Shown piece after piece: positions 25,993 through 34,098 of a DNA stretch of 64,000 nucleotides. Source of the stretch: Anaerolineaceae bacterium (GTDB lineage: Bacteria > Chloroflexota > Anaerolineae > Anaerolineales > Anaerolineaceae); contig JARKPB010000009.1 in NCBI GenBank assembly GCA_029975475.1, forward strand, positions 23,843 through 87,842, written 5' to 3'. The notes under the pieces are model-generated. The model was not told the DNA's origin. It did not search any database and saw only the letters and a list, made by a program, of their open reading frames with translations. The translations under genes were made by a program, and so were the position numbers. Numbering within the stretch: position 1 is the first letter of the stretch; each line of letters opens with the position of its first letter.

Positions 25993-26373
25993 TTAGCTGG
26001 TTTGCGGCAGTTTCAAATACGCGGCGATCTGAGCGGGGAAAGCGTTGATGTCCAGCGGCTTGGTGATGTAGCCGTCGCACCCGGCTTCCATGGCGCGCTC
26101 GCGGTCGCAGGGCAGGGCGTGGGCGGTGATCGCCACCACCTTGATCCCGGCGGTCTCCGGGTTGGCTTTGATCATTCGCGCCAGGCGCCAGCCGTCCATT
26201 TCCGGCAGCGCCAGGTCAAGCAGGATGATCTCCGGCAGCTTCTGACGCGCCAGGGCCAGACCTTCTTTACCGTCGCGGGCGGTGAGAATGCGGTAGTCTT
26301 CATCTGCCAGCAGAAAGCGCACCAGATCCAGGTTGTCAATGTTGTCTTCGATGATTAAAACAGTCGCTGGCAT
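25993..26373 (-). CDS. Single-domain response regulator
   Basis: A 126-aa stand-alone receiver domain. Acidic pocket residues are in IIEDN, the phospho-acceptor Asp is in LLDLALPEMDGW (~residue 53), the switch Thr/Ser in VVAITAHA, and the conserved Lys in ITKPLD. There is no output domain, so it acts through protein contacts, as CheY-, DivK- or Spo0F-like proteins do. ATG 26373 has GGGAGGGAGA nearby and starts the family core directly. No histidine kinase is adjacent. Confidence 0.93.
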   Translation of the reverse strand: MPATVLIIEDNIDNLDLVRFLLADEDYRILTARDGKEGLALARQKLPEIILLDLALPEMDGWRLARMIKANPETAGIKVVAITAHALPCDRERAMEAGCDGYITKPLDINAFPAQIAAYLKLPQTS

Positions 26374-26510
26374 GACGGCTCTCCCTCCCACAGGATAACT
26401 ATAGCCAAAACCGCGCCTGAGTCAAACACGCTGGCGGGGGAATTTCCAGCTACACCAAATCTTTATCACCGCTTCACAAGTTCTGAGCAGCCGCCGGCTA
26501 TCCTACAGGC

Positions 26511-26912
26511 ATGAACGCAAGCCCTGCCCCAGAAAACAAGTCTTTTTGGTTGAAATCTTTCCTGCCGGCGCTGTTAATCGCCGTCGGGATGGTGCTGATC
26601 CTGTTCTTTGGCCCGCGCCTGGGCCGCGCCTTTGACCGCCTGACGCACGGCGTTCCGCACGCCGGACCGGCCGCCGCGGTGGAAAGTCTGCGCGGCTGGA
26701 TGACCGTGCCCTATATCGCCCGGGAAACCCGCGTGCCGGAGCCGGTCTTGTGGCAGGCGCTCGGCCTGCCGCGCCCCGAGGGGCATGAACGCAGCCTGGA
26801 TGACCTTGACCGGCTGGCCGGTCAGGCTCCCGGTTGGGCGCTGGCGCAGGTGCGCCGCGCGGTGGCGGATTTCCGCGCGGGCGAAGCCCTGGCGGCGGGG
26901 GTGCGGCCATGA
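26511..26912 (+). CDS. Small membrane protein with helical motif, DedA partner
   Basis: A 133-aa protein of unknown function. One membrane span, LKSFLPALLIAVGMVLILFFG, is near the N-terminus. The C-terminal half holds LRGWMTVPYIARETRVP followed by EPVLWQALGLP, then SLDDLDRLAGQ, a pattern resembling the unit in the protein at 7876-8640. The stop overlaps the dedA start (ATGA). There is no SD, but TATCCT lies six bases before the ATG, so it may be leaderless. It is likely a cofactor or regulator of the DedA protein. Confidence 0.7.
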   Translation: MNASPAPENKSFWLKSFLPALLIAVGMVLILFFGPRLGRAFDRLTHGVPHAGPAAAVESLRGWMTVPYIARETRVPEPVLWQALGLPRPEGHERSLDDLDRLAGQAPGWALAQVRRAVADFRAGEALAAGVRP

Positions 26913-27532
26913 GCGAGACTCTGCTGGCCGCGGTGCTGTCTTTTGGCCTGCCCGCTTTCGCGCTGGCGCTGCTGCTGGGCGGTCTGGGCATCCCCCTGCC
27001 GACCTCGATGATGGTGGTGGCGGTGGGGGCGTTTAGCCGGCAGGGCTATTTCTCCCCGGCGGAGGCTTTTGGGTTCGGTCTGGCGGCGGTGGTGCTGGGC
27101 GATGCGCTCAGTTACGCGGCCGGTCGCTTTGGCGCGGGGCGCTTTACCCGCAAAATGGAAGGCAGCGGATTGTGGATCAAGGCGCGCGCCAGTTTTGATC
27201 GGCGCGGCGGTCTGGCGCTTTACCTCTCGCGCTGGGCGCTGACGTCCATCGCCCTGCCGGTCAACCTGCTGGCGGGCGGCGGGTGTTATTCCTTCCGCAG
27301 GTTTCTGCTGGTAGACGCGCTGGGCGAGATCACCTGGCTGGCGGTGTACGGCGGGCTGGGCTACTGGTTTGGCAGTCAGTGGGAATTGATCGAATCGGTG
27401 TTAAGCAACTTCAGCGGCGCGCTGTTGGGAGCGCTGCTGCTGGGGGCAGGGCTGGCGGGGCTGCGCCAGCTGCGCAGGGCGCGACCCGCCTGGTTTTCCT
27501 GGCTGAGAGCGCGCACGCAAACGCCCGCTTGA
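26909..27532 (+). CDS. DedA-family membrane protein
   Basis: A 207-aa DedA/SNARE-associated (VTT) membrane protein. Recognisable parts are GIPLPTSMMVVAVGAFS in the first re-entrant region, GDALSYAAGRFGAGRF, and RWALTSIALPVNLLAGGGCYSFRRFLLVDALGE, the family's arginine-proline segment. DedA proteins flip polyprenyl phosphate or phospholipids and are needed for envelope homeostasis. ATG 26909 is chosen by the ATGA overlap with the preceding gene. A terminator follows directly. Confidence 0.9.
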   Translation: MSETLLAAVLSFGLPAFALALLLGGLGIPLPTSMMVVAVGAFSRQGYFSPAEAFGFGLAAVVLGDALSYAAGRFGAGRFTRKMEGSGLWIKARASFDRRGGLALYLSRWALTSIALPVNLLAGGGCYSFRRFLLVDALGEITWLAVYGGLGYWFGSQWELIESVLSNFSGALLGALLLGAGLAGLRQLRRARPAWFSWLRARTQTPA

Positions 27533-27550
27533 GCGCGGGCGTTAGATTTT
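27520..27550 (+). terminator. Terminator of the dedA unit
   Basis: AACGCCCGC pairs with GCGGGCGTT around a six-base loop; a short T-rich run follows at 27546-27550. It overlaps the last codons of dedA and also faces the convergent ychF end. Confidence 0.7.
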
Positions 27551-27560
27551 TCAAAGATAC

Positions 27561-28631
27561 TTAGATGTTGAAGCGGATGTTGAGGATGTCGCCGTCCTTG
27601 ACGATGTACTCCTTGCCTTCCAGGCGCAGCTTGCCTTTGGCTTTCGCCTCGGTCAGCCCGCCCAGGGCGATCAGGTCGTCGTAAGCCACCACCTCGGCGC
27701 GAATGAAACCTTTCTGTAAATCAGTATGGATCTCGCCGGCGGCTTCCGGGGCGGTGGCGCCGCGCCGCACCGTCCAGGCGCGCACCTCGTCTTCTCCAGC
27801 GGTCAGAAAGGACATCAACCCAAGCAGGTCGTAAGAAAGGCGGATCATGCGGTTCAGACTGGGTTCGCTGATGCCGTATTCTTCCAGGAAAACGGCGGCT
27901 TCTTCCGGCGGCAGCTGGGCGATTTCCATTTCCAGGCGAGCCTGCAGATCCACGATCTGCACGTTGCGGTGGCTGTAGTTCACGTGCGGCGCGCTCTGTC
28001 CTTCCGAGAGGTTGAGCACCACCAGCATCGGCTTGCGGCTGAGGAAGCCGAAACCGGAGAGGGTTTTTTCTTCATCACCGCTGATTTCCAGATCGCGCAG
28101 GGGAATATCCTTTTGCAGCGCTTCGTGGAAGCGGGTAAACAGTTCAATATCGCGTTCAATCAGGGCTTTGTCGCGGCTGCCGCCCTTCTTGCGTTCTTCC
28201 GCCAGCCGTTCCAGCTTGCGTTCCACGGCAATCAGGTCATTCAGGATGAATTCGCTTTCCATAATGTCCAGATCGCGCTGCGGGTCCAGGCTGCCGTGGA
28301 TGTGGGCGACGTTGTCGTTTTCAAAGCAGCGCACGACCTGAATGAAACCGTCCATCTGCGTCAGCTGGTTGAGCAGCGTGCCGGCAATCCCCGTTTTCCC
28401 GGCCGAACCGTCCAACCCGGCGATATCCGCGTAGGTGACCTTGGCATAGACCTTTTTCTTGGGTTTGAACATCTCGGTCAGGCGGTCAACGCGTTCATCC
28501 GGCACATCCACCACCGCGGTGTGCACTTCAATCTTGCCGCTGGCAGCGCCGGTTGGCTGGCTGCCGCGGGTGAGGGCGTTGAAAAGGGTGGTTTTTCCGG
28601 TTTGGGGCAGTCCGATAATTCCCAGGCGCAT
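27561..28631 (-). CDS. ychF: Redox-regulated ATPase YchF
   Basis: YchF/OLA1, 356 aa, an Obg-family P-loop ATPase associated with the ribosome. The G1 motif GLPQTGKTT (residues 7-15), the DIAGL G3-like motif, NLSEG in place of the NKxD guanine motif, and the C-terminal TGS domain (ending GDILNIRFN) are clear. ATG 28631 is used as it gives the MRLGIIGLP family start, with AAGGA upstream. It is divergent from tRNA-Leu, 50 bases away. Confidence 0.95.
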   Translation of the reverse strand: MRLGIIGLPQTGKTTLFNALTRGSQPTGAASGKIEVHTAVVDVPDERVDRLTEMFKPKKKVYAKVTYADIAGLDGSAGKTGIAGTLLNQLTQMDGFIQVVRCFENDNVAHIHGSLDPQRDLDIMESEFILNDLIAVERKLERLAEERKKGGSRDKALIERDIELFTRFHEALQKDIPLRDLEISGDEEKTLSGFGFLSRKPMLVVLNLSEGQSAPHVNYSHRNVQIVDLQARLEMEIAQLPPEEAAVFLEEYGISEPSLNRMIRLSYDLLGLMSFLTAGEDEVRAWTVRRGATAPEAAGEIHTDLQKGFIRAEVVAYDDLIALGGLTEAKAKGKLRLEGKEYIVKDGDILNIRFNI

Positions 28632-28681
28632 AGGTGATTTCCTTGACCCTTCCTGTGTTATTGGATATACTTTGTTGGCTG

Positions 28682-28766
28682 GCCGGAGTGGCGGAATTGG
28701 CAGACGCGCACGACTCAAAATCGTGTTCCGTAAGGAGTGTGGGTTCGATTCCCACCTTCGGCACCA
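28682..28766 (+). tRNA. tRNA-Leu, anticodon CAA
   Basis: An 85-nt class II tRNA with encoded CCA. The acceptor GCCGGAG pairs with CTTCGGC; the anticodon stem CACGA/TCGTG closes CTCAAAA, so the anticodon CAA reads UUG. The long variable arm TTCCGTAAGGAGT typical of leucine tRNAs and the T loop TTCGATT are present. Confidence 0.96.
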
Positions 28767-28810
28767 AAATTATAACATACGGCTGCAAGCGCAGCCGCTG
28801 CGCTTTCATC

Positions 28811-28838
28811 AAACAGCCCCGCTGGAATGGCGGGGCTG
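28811..28838 (-). terminator. Terminator of the pepF operon
   Basis: CAGCCCCGC pairs with GCGGGGCTG around a seven-base loop, 22 bases past the pepF stop; on the minus strand a short TTTG follows. The T run is weak, so efficiency may be moderate. Confidence 0.6.
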
Positions 28839-28860
28839 ATCTGTTCTGCGGTACTCTGGT

Positions 28861-30633
28861 CTAGAGTTTTTCCAATTGATCCACCAGCCCGGCAATGACA
28901 TTAAAACCGCCCTGCCAGAATTCAGCCTTGCGCACATCCACCCCGGCCTGGTCAAGGATCTCCATCGGCGCGATTGAACCGCCCGCTTCCAGCAGGCGAA
29001 TGTAGCGCGGTTTGAAAGCCTCGCCTTCCTGCTTGTATTGCTGGTAGAGCGAAAGCACCAGCAGCTGTCCAAAGGCGTAAGCGTAGACATAAAACGGCAC
29101 TTCGTAAATATGGGGGATGGAAACCCATTCCCATTTGAAGGCTTCGTCTACCTCCACGGCATCACCGAACTGTTCCTGCAGATTCTGGAAATACGCAGCG
29201 CACAGCTCGTCCACAGACGCGCCGTCGTGGATCATCTCGTGGGCCTGTTTTTCAAAGAGGGCAAAGAAAATCTGACGCTGGATGGTGGCGTAGGCGTCAT
29301 CCACCTGGCGGAAGAGCAGATCGCGGCGCACAGCCGGGTCGCTTTCCTCAGCCAGGAGGCGGTCAATCAGCATCATTTCGCCAAAAGTGCTGGCCGTCTC
29401 AGCCAGCGGCAGGCAGGCGTGGTGGGTGAACACGCTGTGGCCGGCAGCCAGCATCGAATGGATGGCGTGGCCCAGCTCGTGCGCCATGGTGGCGACATCG
29501 TCCGCCTTGCCCTGGTAATTGAGCAGCACCCAGGGGGTCATGCCCGGCACAGCGGTCGCGCAAAACGCCCCGCCGCGCTTGCCCTTGCGCACTTCGGCAT
29601 CCAGACGGTTTTCGGCGAAGACGCGCTCGGCCAGCTCGGCGAAACGCGGATGAAACTGGCCAAACGATTCAAGCACCAAATCAGCCGCCTGAGGGTAAGC
29701 GAAGGGTTTTTCTGACTTAGCCACCGGCGCGTATATATCGTACCGGCGCAGCCGATCCATACCCAGCAGGCGCGCTTTGAGTTTGAAGAAACGCTGAAAG
29801 ACGCCGACATTTTTTCTGGCGACTTCCATCAGGGTATCAATCACTTCGTCCGGCAGGTCGTTCATCAGGTTGCGGGCAGCGATCGGGCTCTTAAAACCGC
29901 GCATTTTAACCTGTTCGTTGCGCCAGTCGCGCACCAGCGCCTGGTACATCTGCCCGAGAATGTCGCCGTCCTCTCCGTATACGCGGTAGAGCTCGCGGTA
30001 AGCGGCGGCGCGGTAATCCGGGTTGTAGTGGCGGGCATAAGACATCAGCTCGCCGCGGGTTAATTCCTTGACCTCACCCTCAATTTCGACCTTAAACACA
30101 TAGCGGTTGGTCAGAGCGCTGTACAGGTTCTGAATGGCGCTCGCGCCGGTCACGTTTTTGGTGTTGATGATCTTTTCTTCCGGCTCGCTCAGGGTGTAAT
30201 CCTTAAAGTGGCGCATTTCTTCCAGCCAGTAGCGGTAATCGCCGCTGTTGGCCATCAGTCGGGCCGCCTGGGCTTCCGGTAAGGCTTTCCACCACAGGCT
30301 GAAGAACAGGGTGCGGTTGCTCATTTCAGCCATGAACTGATCCACGCGGCCGATCAAGGTCTGCGCGGTTTGATTCTGGGTATTTTCAGCGAAATACAGC
30401 CCGGCGAAGGAATAGATAATGTTCGCGTCGTAGGTCATCTGCTCGAGCCGGCGGATAATATCGAGGAATTCGTTTTCGGGCAGGTCGTCACGCAGGCTGG
30501 CGCGCAGGGTTTCAAATTCAGAAACCTTTTCTTCCAGGCGTTTTAAAGCAGCCTCCAGTTCCGGGCCGGGGCCGCCGGGGATCAGGGGATCCAGACTCCA
30601 GCGGGTTTGCTGGTAAGGGCGGGTAAGGGTCAT
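28861..30633 (-). CDS. pepF: Oligoendopeptidase F-like M3 peptidase
   Basis: A 590-aa zinc metallopeptidase of family M3 (oligoendopeptidase F type), which cuts cytoplasmic oligopeptides. The HELGHAIH zinc motif is near residue 385 with the downstream Glu in ETASTFGEMML. The N-terminal helical region and the FYVYAYAFGQLL C-terminal segment are typical. Its start overlaps the stop of the methyltransferase gene by four bases (ATGA), so it is the last gene of a minus-strand unit of response regulator, IMPase-family enzyme, methyltransferase and peptidase. Confidence 0.94.
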   Translation of the reverse strand: MTLTRPYQQTRWSLDPLIPGGPGPELEAALKRLEEKVSEFETLRASLRDDLPENEFLDIIRRLEQMTYDANIIYSFAGLYFAENTQNQTAQTLIGRVDQFMAEMSNRTLFFSLWWKALPEAQAARLMANSGDYRYWLEEMRHFKDYTLSEPEEKIINTKNVTGASAIQNLYSALTNRYVFKVEIEGEVKELTRGELMSYARHYNPDYRAAAYRELYRVYGEDGDILGQMYQALVRDWRNEQVKMRGFKSPIAARNLMNDLPDEVIDTLMEVARKNVGVFQRFFKLKARLLGMDRLRRYDIYAPVAKSEKPFAYPQAADLVLESFGQFHPRFAELAERVFAENRLDAEVRKGKRGGAFCATAVPGMTPWVLLNYQGKADDVATMAHELGHAIHSMLAAGHSVFTHHACLPLAETASTFGEMMLIDRLLAEESDPAVRRDLLFRQVDDAYATIQRQIFFALFEKQAHEMIHDGASVDELCAAYFQNLQEQFGDAVEVDEAFKWEWVSIPHIYEVPFYVYAYAFGQLLVLSLYQQYKQEGEAFKPRYIRLLEAGGSIAPMEILDQAGVDVRKAEFWQGGFNVIAGLVDQLEKL

Positions 30634-31736
30634 GATTTCTCCTCAGTTTGAAGGTATTTGCGCAGGCGCTGCCTGAGCCGGTCGATCGGCTGGCGCGGCC
30701 CGCCGGGGACAGCCTCGTACAGCCAGAGCTGCCAGCCATTGGCCAGCCCGTCCGCGCTGAGCAGGCGGGCAACGGCGTGGATAGAACCGCGCTGGTCATT
30801 ATACTCCAGGCAACCGTCCGCCTGAATGACGGCGGATAAGCTTTGGTCGCTGCGGAAATACAGGCGCTGACCGGGGGAAAGCAGGTTGTTTTCGAGCAGC
30901 GCGCCAAAGGGAATGCGCGGCAGGCGGCGCGGGGTATCCGGAGCCAGGGTCTGGGGATCGGCCGGCTGGACGGCGCGGATGCGCTCGAGCGCGGCGCGGG
31001 CATAATCGGGATCCTGTTCAATCCCCAGCCAGCGGCGGCCCAGTTTTTCAGCCACCGCTCCGGTGGTGCCGGTGCCAAAAAAGGGGTCGAGCACCACCTG
31101 ACCGGGAAGGGTGCAGGCGGTCAGTACGCGGTACAGCAGCGCCTCCGGTTTCTGGGTGGCATGCAGCTTGACGCCGTTGCGCCGCAGCCGCTCTTTGCCG
31201 TTGCAGAGCGGCAGGTACCAGTCCGACCGCATCTGTAAATCTTCATTCAAAGCGCGCATGGCTTGATGGTTGAAAGTGTAGGTTTCACCCCGGGCGCGCA
31301 CCGCCCAGATCAGGGTTTCATGCGCGTTGGTGAAGCGCACCCCGCGGAAGTTAGGCATCGGGTTGGATTTGATCCAGATGATATCGTTAAGGATCCAGTA
31401 GCCAAGGTCCTGCAATATGGAACCCAGGCGGAAGATGTTGTGATAACTGCCCATGACCCAGATCGTTCCGCCGGGTTTGAGGATTCGGCGGCATTCCGCC
31501 AGCCATTCGCGCGAAAAGGCGTCGTAAGCGGTCAAATCAGGGAACTGGTCCCAGGCATCGTCCACGCCGTCCACCAGGCTGCGGTTAGGGCGGCGCAGTT
31601 CCTGGCGCAGCTGCAGGTTGTAGGGCGGGTCAGCAAAGACAGCATCCACCGCGCCGTCCGGCAGACTTTTCAGCAGCTCGCGGCAGTCGCCCACCAGCAC
31701 CTGGCCGGTGGGCAGTTCGGGGCGGATGCGGGTCAT
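30630..31736 (-). CDS. ccrM: CcrM-like adenine-specific DNA methyltransferase
   Basis: A 368-aa beta-class N6-adenine methyltransferase very close to CcrM, which methylates GANTC. The catalytic DPPYN is at residues 36-40. It is followed by a CcrM-like stretch (LRRPNRSLVDGVDDAWDQF, GSYHNIFRLGSILQDLGYW, NPMPNFRGVRF, NAHETLIWA). The SAM motif DPFFGTGTT is near 222, and the C-terminal ~95 residues match CcrM's sequence-recognition domain (PFGALLE, GSIHAVA, ANGWQLW, PIDRLR). No restriction gene is adjacent, so it is an orphan. ATG 31736 is preferred; one at 31751 overlaps the upstream gene. Confidence 0.92.
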   Translation of the reverse strand: MTRIRPELPTGQVLVGDCRELLKSLPDGAVDAVFADPPYNLQLRQELRRPNRSLVDGVDDAWDQFPDLTAYDAFSREWLAECRRILKPGGTIWVMGSYHNIFRLGSILQDLGYWILNDIIWIKSNPMPNFRGVRFTNAHETLIWAVRARGETYTFNHQAMRALNEDLQMRSDWYLPLCNGKERLRRNGVKLHATQKPEALLYRVLTACTLPGQVVLDPFFGTGTTGAVAEKLGRRWLGIEQDPDYARAALERIRAVQPADPQTLAPDTPRRLPRIPFGALLENNLLSPGQRLYFRSDQSLSAVIQADGCLEYNDQRGSIHAVARLLSADGLANGWQLWLYEAVPGGPRQPIDRLRQRLRKYLQTEEKS

Positions 31737-31740
31737 GGAC

Positions 31741-32532
31741 TTATTTCCCATCAGGAACGCTGCGCAGCCCTTCCAGCATCTGCTGGTGGATATGCGGCGA
31801 GGCTGCCAGGATGGTCAGCGGCGGGGTCAGCGACAGGGGGGCTCCTTCTGCGGTGGTTACGGTGGCGCCGGCTTCAGCGGCGATCAGCGCGCCAGCGGCC
31901 ACATCGTGCGGCTGGATGCTCATTTCCCAGTAGCCGTCAAAACGCCCGGCGGCCAGGTAACACAAATCCATGGCGGCTGAACCCAGGCGGCGCACACCCT
32001 GGCTGTGCAGGGCGAAATATTCAAACAGGGGGAAGATGCGCCCCGGCTGCTGGCGGATATGATAGGGAAAACCGGTGATCAGCAGGCTGTGATCCAGATC
32101 GGGCGGGTTGGTGACCTGCAGAGGGGTCGAACCGTTTAACCAGGCGCCTTTGCCCGCTTCCGCGGAAAAACACTCGTCATGCGAGGGATCATAGACCACC
32201 CCCAGGCGAAGTTGTCCGGCTTCAGCGAAGGCGATGGAAACCGTGTAGAGGGGAATGCCGTGGGCGTAGTTGACGGTGCCGTCCAGCGGATCCACATACC
32301 AGATGCGCTGGCTGCTGCCGGCCACCTGGCCAATTTCTTCCGAGAAAATCGTGTCGCCGGGAAAGGCAGCGCGGATCTGCTCCAGAATGTAAGCTTCCGA
32401 AAGGCCGTCAGCTTCGGTCACCAGGTCAATCAAACTTTTATGGCGAATTTTCAGGCTGCTGCGGAAGTGCTGGCGCAAGATCTCGCCGGCCTGGCGGGCC
32501 CAGCTTTCCACCTGCTCAAGTGTGGGCTGCAT
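31741..32532 (-). CDS. Inositol monophosphatase-family phosphatase
   Basis: A 263-aa lithium-sensitive phosphatase-family protein. Metal motifs are VTEADGLSE with FSEEIG and the signature WYVDPLDGTVNY near residues 81-92, plus the second motif QPHDVAAGALIAAEAGA near 211. Members hydrolyse inositol-1-phosphate, 3'-phosphoadenosine phosphates or fructose-1,6-bisphosphate; the sequence does not decide which. ATG 32532 has AAGGA ten bases upstream and begins at the family start; a longer in-frame ATG is less likely. It precedes the methyltransferase gene closely. Confidence 0.9.
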   Translation of the reverse strand: MQPTLEQVESWARQAGEILRQHFRSSLKIRHKSLIDLVTEADGLSEAYILEQIRAAFPGDTIFSEEIGQVAGSSQRIWYVDPLDGTVNYAHGIPLYTVSIAFAEAGQLRLGVVYDPSHDECFSAEAGKGAWLNGSTPLQVTNPPDLDHSLLITGFPYHIRQQPGRIFPLFEYFALHSQGVRRLGSAAMDLCYLAAGRFDGYWEMSIQPHDVAAGALIAAEAGATVTTAEGAPLSLTPPLTILAASPHIHQQMLEGLRSVPDGK

Positions 32533-32561
32533 CACATCTTCATCCTTTTTGGTTGGAGTCA

Positions 32562-32587
32562 AAAGGCGGGCATGCTCTGCCCGCCCG
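32562..32587 (-). terminator. Terminator after the 33.2-kb response regulator
   Basis: GGCGGGC (32565-32571) pairs with GCCCGCC (32579-32585); on the minus strand a TTTT run follows. It separates the regulator gene from the IMPase-family gene downstream, giving partial or full termination. Confidence 0.7.
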
Positions 32588-32612
32588 TTGTTGCCGGTTC
32601 GCCGGGGCGGGG

Positions 32613-33248
32613 CTAGCCTTCCCCGGGCGGATCAAACTGGTCGAGCATCTGATGAAGCTGATCCAGTTCCTTTTGGATCTCATCGCGGTCAGCGATTGCC
32701 TGCTGCAGCAGCGCCTGAAAGCCGGCCACCTGGTCGGGCGGCAGGGTTTCCAGCAGCCGCTCGGTGCGGCTGATCTGGGTATTTTTATAGCGCAGCTTGT
32801 TTTCCAGGCGGGAAAGGTAACCGGAGTAAAACTCGGCATCCGCCAGCGGGCGCGGCAGGGTTGAGATGCCCTGGGTCAGGATCTCCGCCACGGTGAGGAG
32901 GAAATCTTCTGTGTCGATTGGCTTTTCAATGAAGCGCACCGCTCCCAGATACAGCGCGAAATTCTTATCCTCCTGGGTGATATACGTGGCGGAAAGGAAG
33001 ATGACCGGGATCTGACTGGTGAGGGGGTTCTTGCGCAGCGTGTGCACCAAGGCGTAGCCGTCCATGCGCGGCATGAGGATGTCCGTAATGATCAGCGCGG
33101 GGCGCTCTCTGGCGATCACCTCCAGGGCTTCCTGACCGTTGCGGGCGGTGATGACCGGATAGCCCTTAAACCGCAGGGTGGCCTCCAGCAGTTCCAGCAC
33201 GTTGGGGATGTCTTCCACCACGAGGATGGGGCCAATCGGGATGTTCAT
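32613..33248 (-). CDS. Response regulator with C-terminal coiled coil
   Basis: A 211-aa protein: receiver domain (residues 1-125) with VVEDI, phospho-acceptor Asp in IITDILMPRMDGY (~55), VIFLSAT and the conserved Lys in IEKPID. A helical, heptad-like tail (~140-205: LSRLENKLRYKNTQIS, QQAIADRDEIQKELDQL) suits dimerisation. There is no DNA-binding domain. Upstream, TTGCCG-16-TACAAT ends exactly six bases before the ATG, so the message appears leaderless. Confidence 0.88.
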   Translation of the reverse strand: MNIPIGPILVVEDIPNVLELLEATLRFKGYPVITARNGQEALEVIARERPALIITDILMPRMDGYALVHTLRKNPLTSQIPVIFLSATYITQEDKNFALYLGAVRFIEKPIDTEDFLLTVAEILTQGISTLPRPLADAEFYSGYLSRLENKLRYKNTQISRTERLLETLPPDQVAGFQALLQQAIADRDEIQKELDQLHQMLDQFDPPGEG

Positions 33249-33254
33249 GCCTTT

Positions 33255-33282
33255 ATTGTATGTGTTTTTTAAGATTCGGCAA
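33255..33282 (-). promoter_or_regulatory. Leaderless-type promoter of the response regulator
   Basis: On the minus strand, -35 TTGCCG (33277-33282), a 16-bp spacer and -10 TACAAT (33255-33260) are followed by six bases and the ATG at 33248. Transcription would start at or next to the start codon. Confidence 0.6.
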
Positions 33283-33452
33283 GATCGGGGGAAATTGGGC
33301 GGAGGGGTCCGCCAGTTGATCGGCCCGCAGCGCCGGTTCTGCCAGCAAGATGCCTCACGCTCACCGCGCTCGGTTTAGCGGACGGTGCAGGCGCTGTATT
33401 CGGTTTGCTCCACGCAGGGGCGTTGTTTAAAGGCGCCCCGCGCGGAACACGC

Positions 33453-34088
33453 CTAGCGTTCGGCAGCCATCTCCTGCTGCAGGCGCTCAAAGAAACCGGC
33501 GATATAGTCGTGGCGTTCTTCGGCGATCTGGCGCGCGGCGGGGGTAAACAGGCGTTCGCGGATTCTGGACAACTTAAATAAAAATTCGTGGTATGCGCTG
33601 TGCGGTTCGTCTGGCTCCGGCTCACCGCTGGCCAGGAAACGGGCTGATGGCGGGGCGAAAACTGGCTGGCCAACCTTGACCGCGTAGGCGATCACCCGCG
33701 CCACGCCCACCGCGCCGATCACGTCCAGTTTATCGGCGTCAAAGATCACCCGCGCTTCAGGGGTGGCGGGCGGCTCGCGATTGTCGCGGAAGCGGTGGGC
33801 GCGGATGCAGTGCTGCACCGCGGCGATGCGGTCCGCTGCCCAGCCCTCGGCGCTGAGCACCTCGGCGGCGAAATCTGCCGAGGCCAGGTGGTGGCCGGCG
33901 CGGGCGGAACTGCCCGCGCGGCTGCCCTCGGCATCATGCAGCAGCGCTGCCGCGCGCACAATTTCCAGATCAGCGCCTTCCGCGGCAGCCAGCCGTTCAG
34001 CCATGGCGTAGACGCGTTGAATATGCGCGAAGTCGTGGACAGGATCAGCGTCGCTGTACCACTGGCGGGCTTGTTCAAGGGTTGGCAT
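33453..34088 (-). CDS. HD-domain phosphohydrolase
   Basis: A 211-aa HD-superfamily hydrolase. Metal ligands are His18 or 21 in DPVHDFAHIQRV, the HD doublet in ALLHDAEGS (~50) and a distal Asp in VIFDADKLD (~118). These match YedJ-like metal-dependent phosphohydrolases acting on nucleotides. GAAGGAACACGC precedes the ATG. It lies ten bases after hutI on the same strand, so the two are probably co-transcribed. About 200 bases without any gene follow it, up to the promoter of the response regulator. Confidence 0.88.
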   Translation of the reverse strand: MPTLEQARQWYSDADPVHDFAHIQRVYAMAERLAAAEGADLEIVRAAALLHDAEGSRAGSSARAGHHLASADFAAEVLSAEGWAADRIAAVQHCIRAHRFRDNREPPATPEARVIFDADKLDVIGAVGVARVIAYAVKVGQPVFAPPSARFLASGEPEPDEPHSAYHEFLFKLSRIRERLFTPAARQIAEERHDYIAGFFERLQQEMAAER

Positions 34089-34098
34089 GCGTGTTCCT

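Noticed and set aside
26509..26991. 162-codon minus-strand frame over the small DedA-partner gene
   Set aside because: Antisense and extremely Arg/Pro/Ala rich, while the plus-strand gene has a membrane span and couples to dedA.
27726..28637. 303-codon open frame on the plus strand
   Set aside because: Antisense to ychF, whose motifs and start are unambiguous.
33249..33452. Possible small gene between the HD hydrolase and the response regulator
   Set aside because: No frame has a start with an SD and plausible composition; only the regulator promoter is supported.
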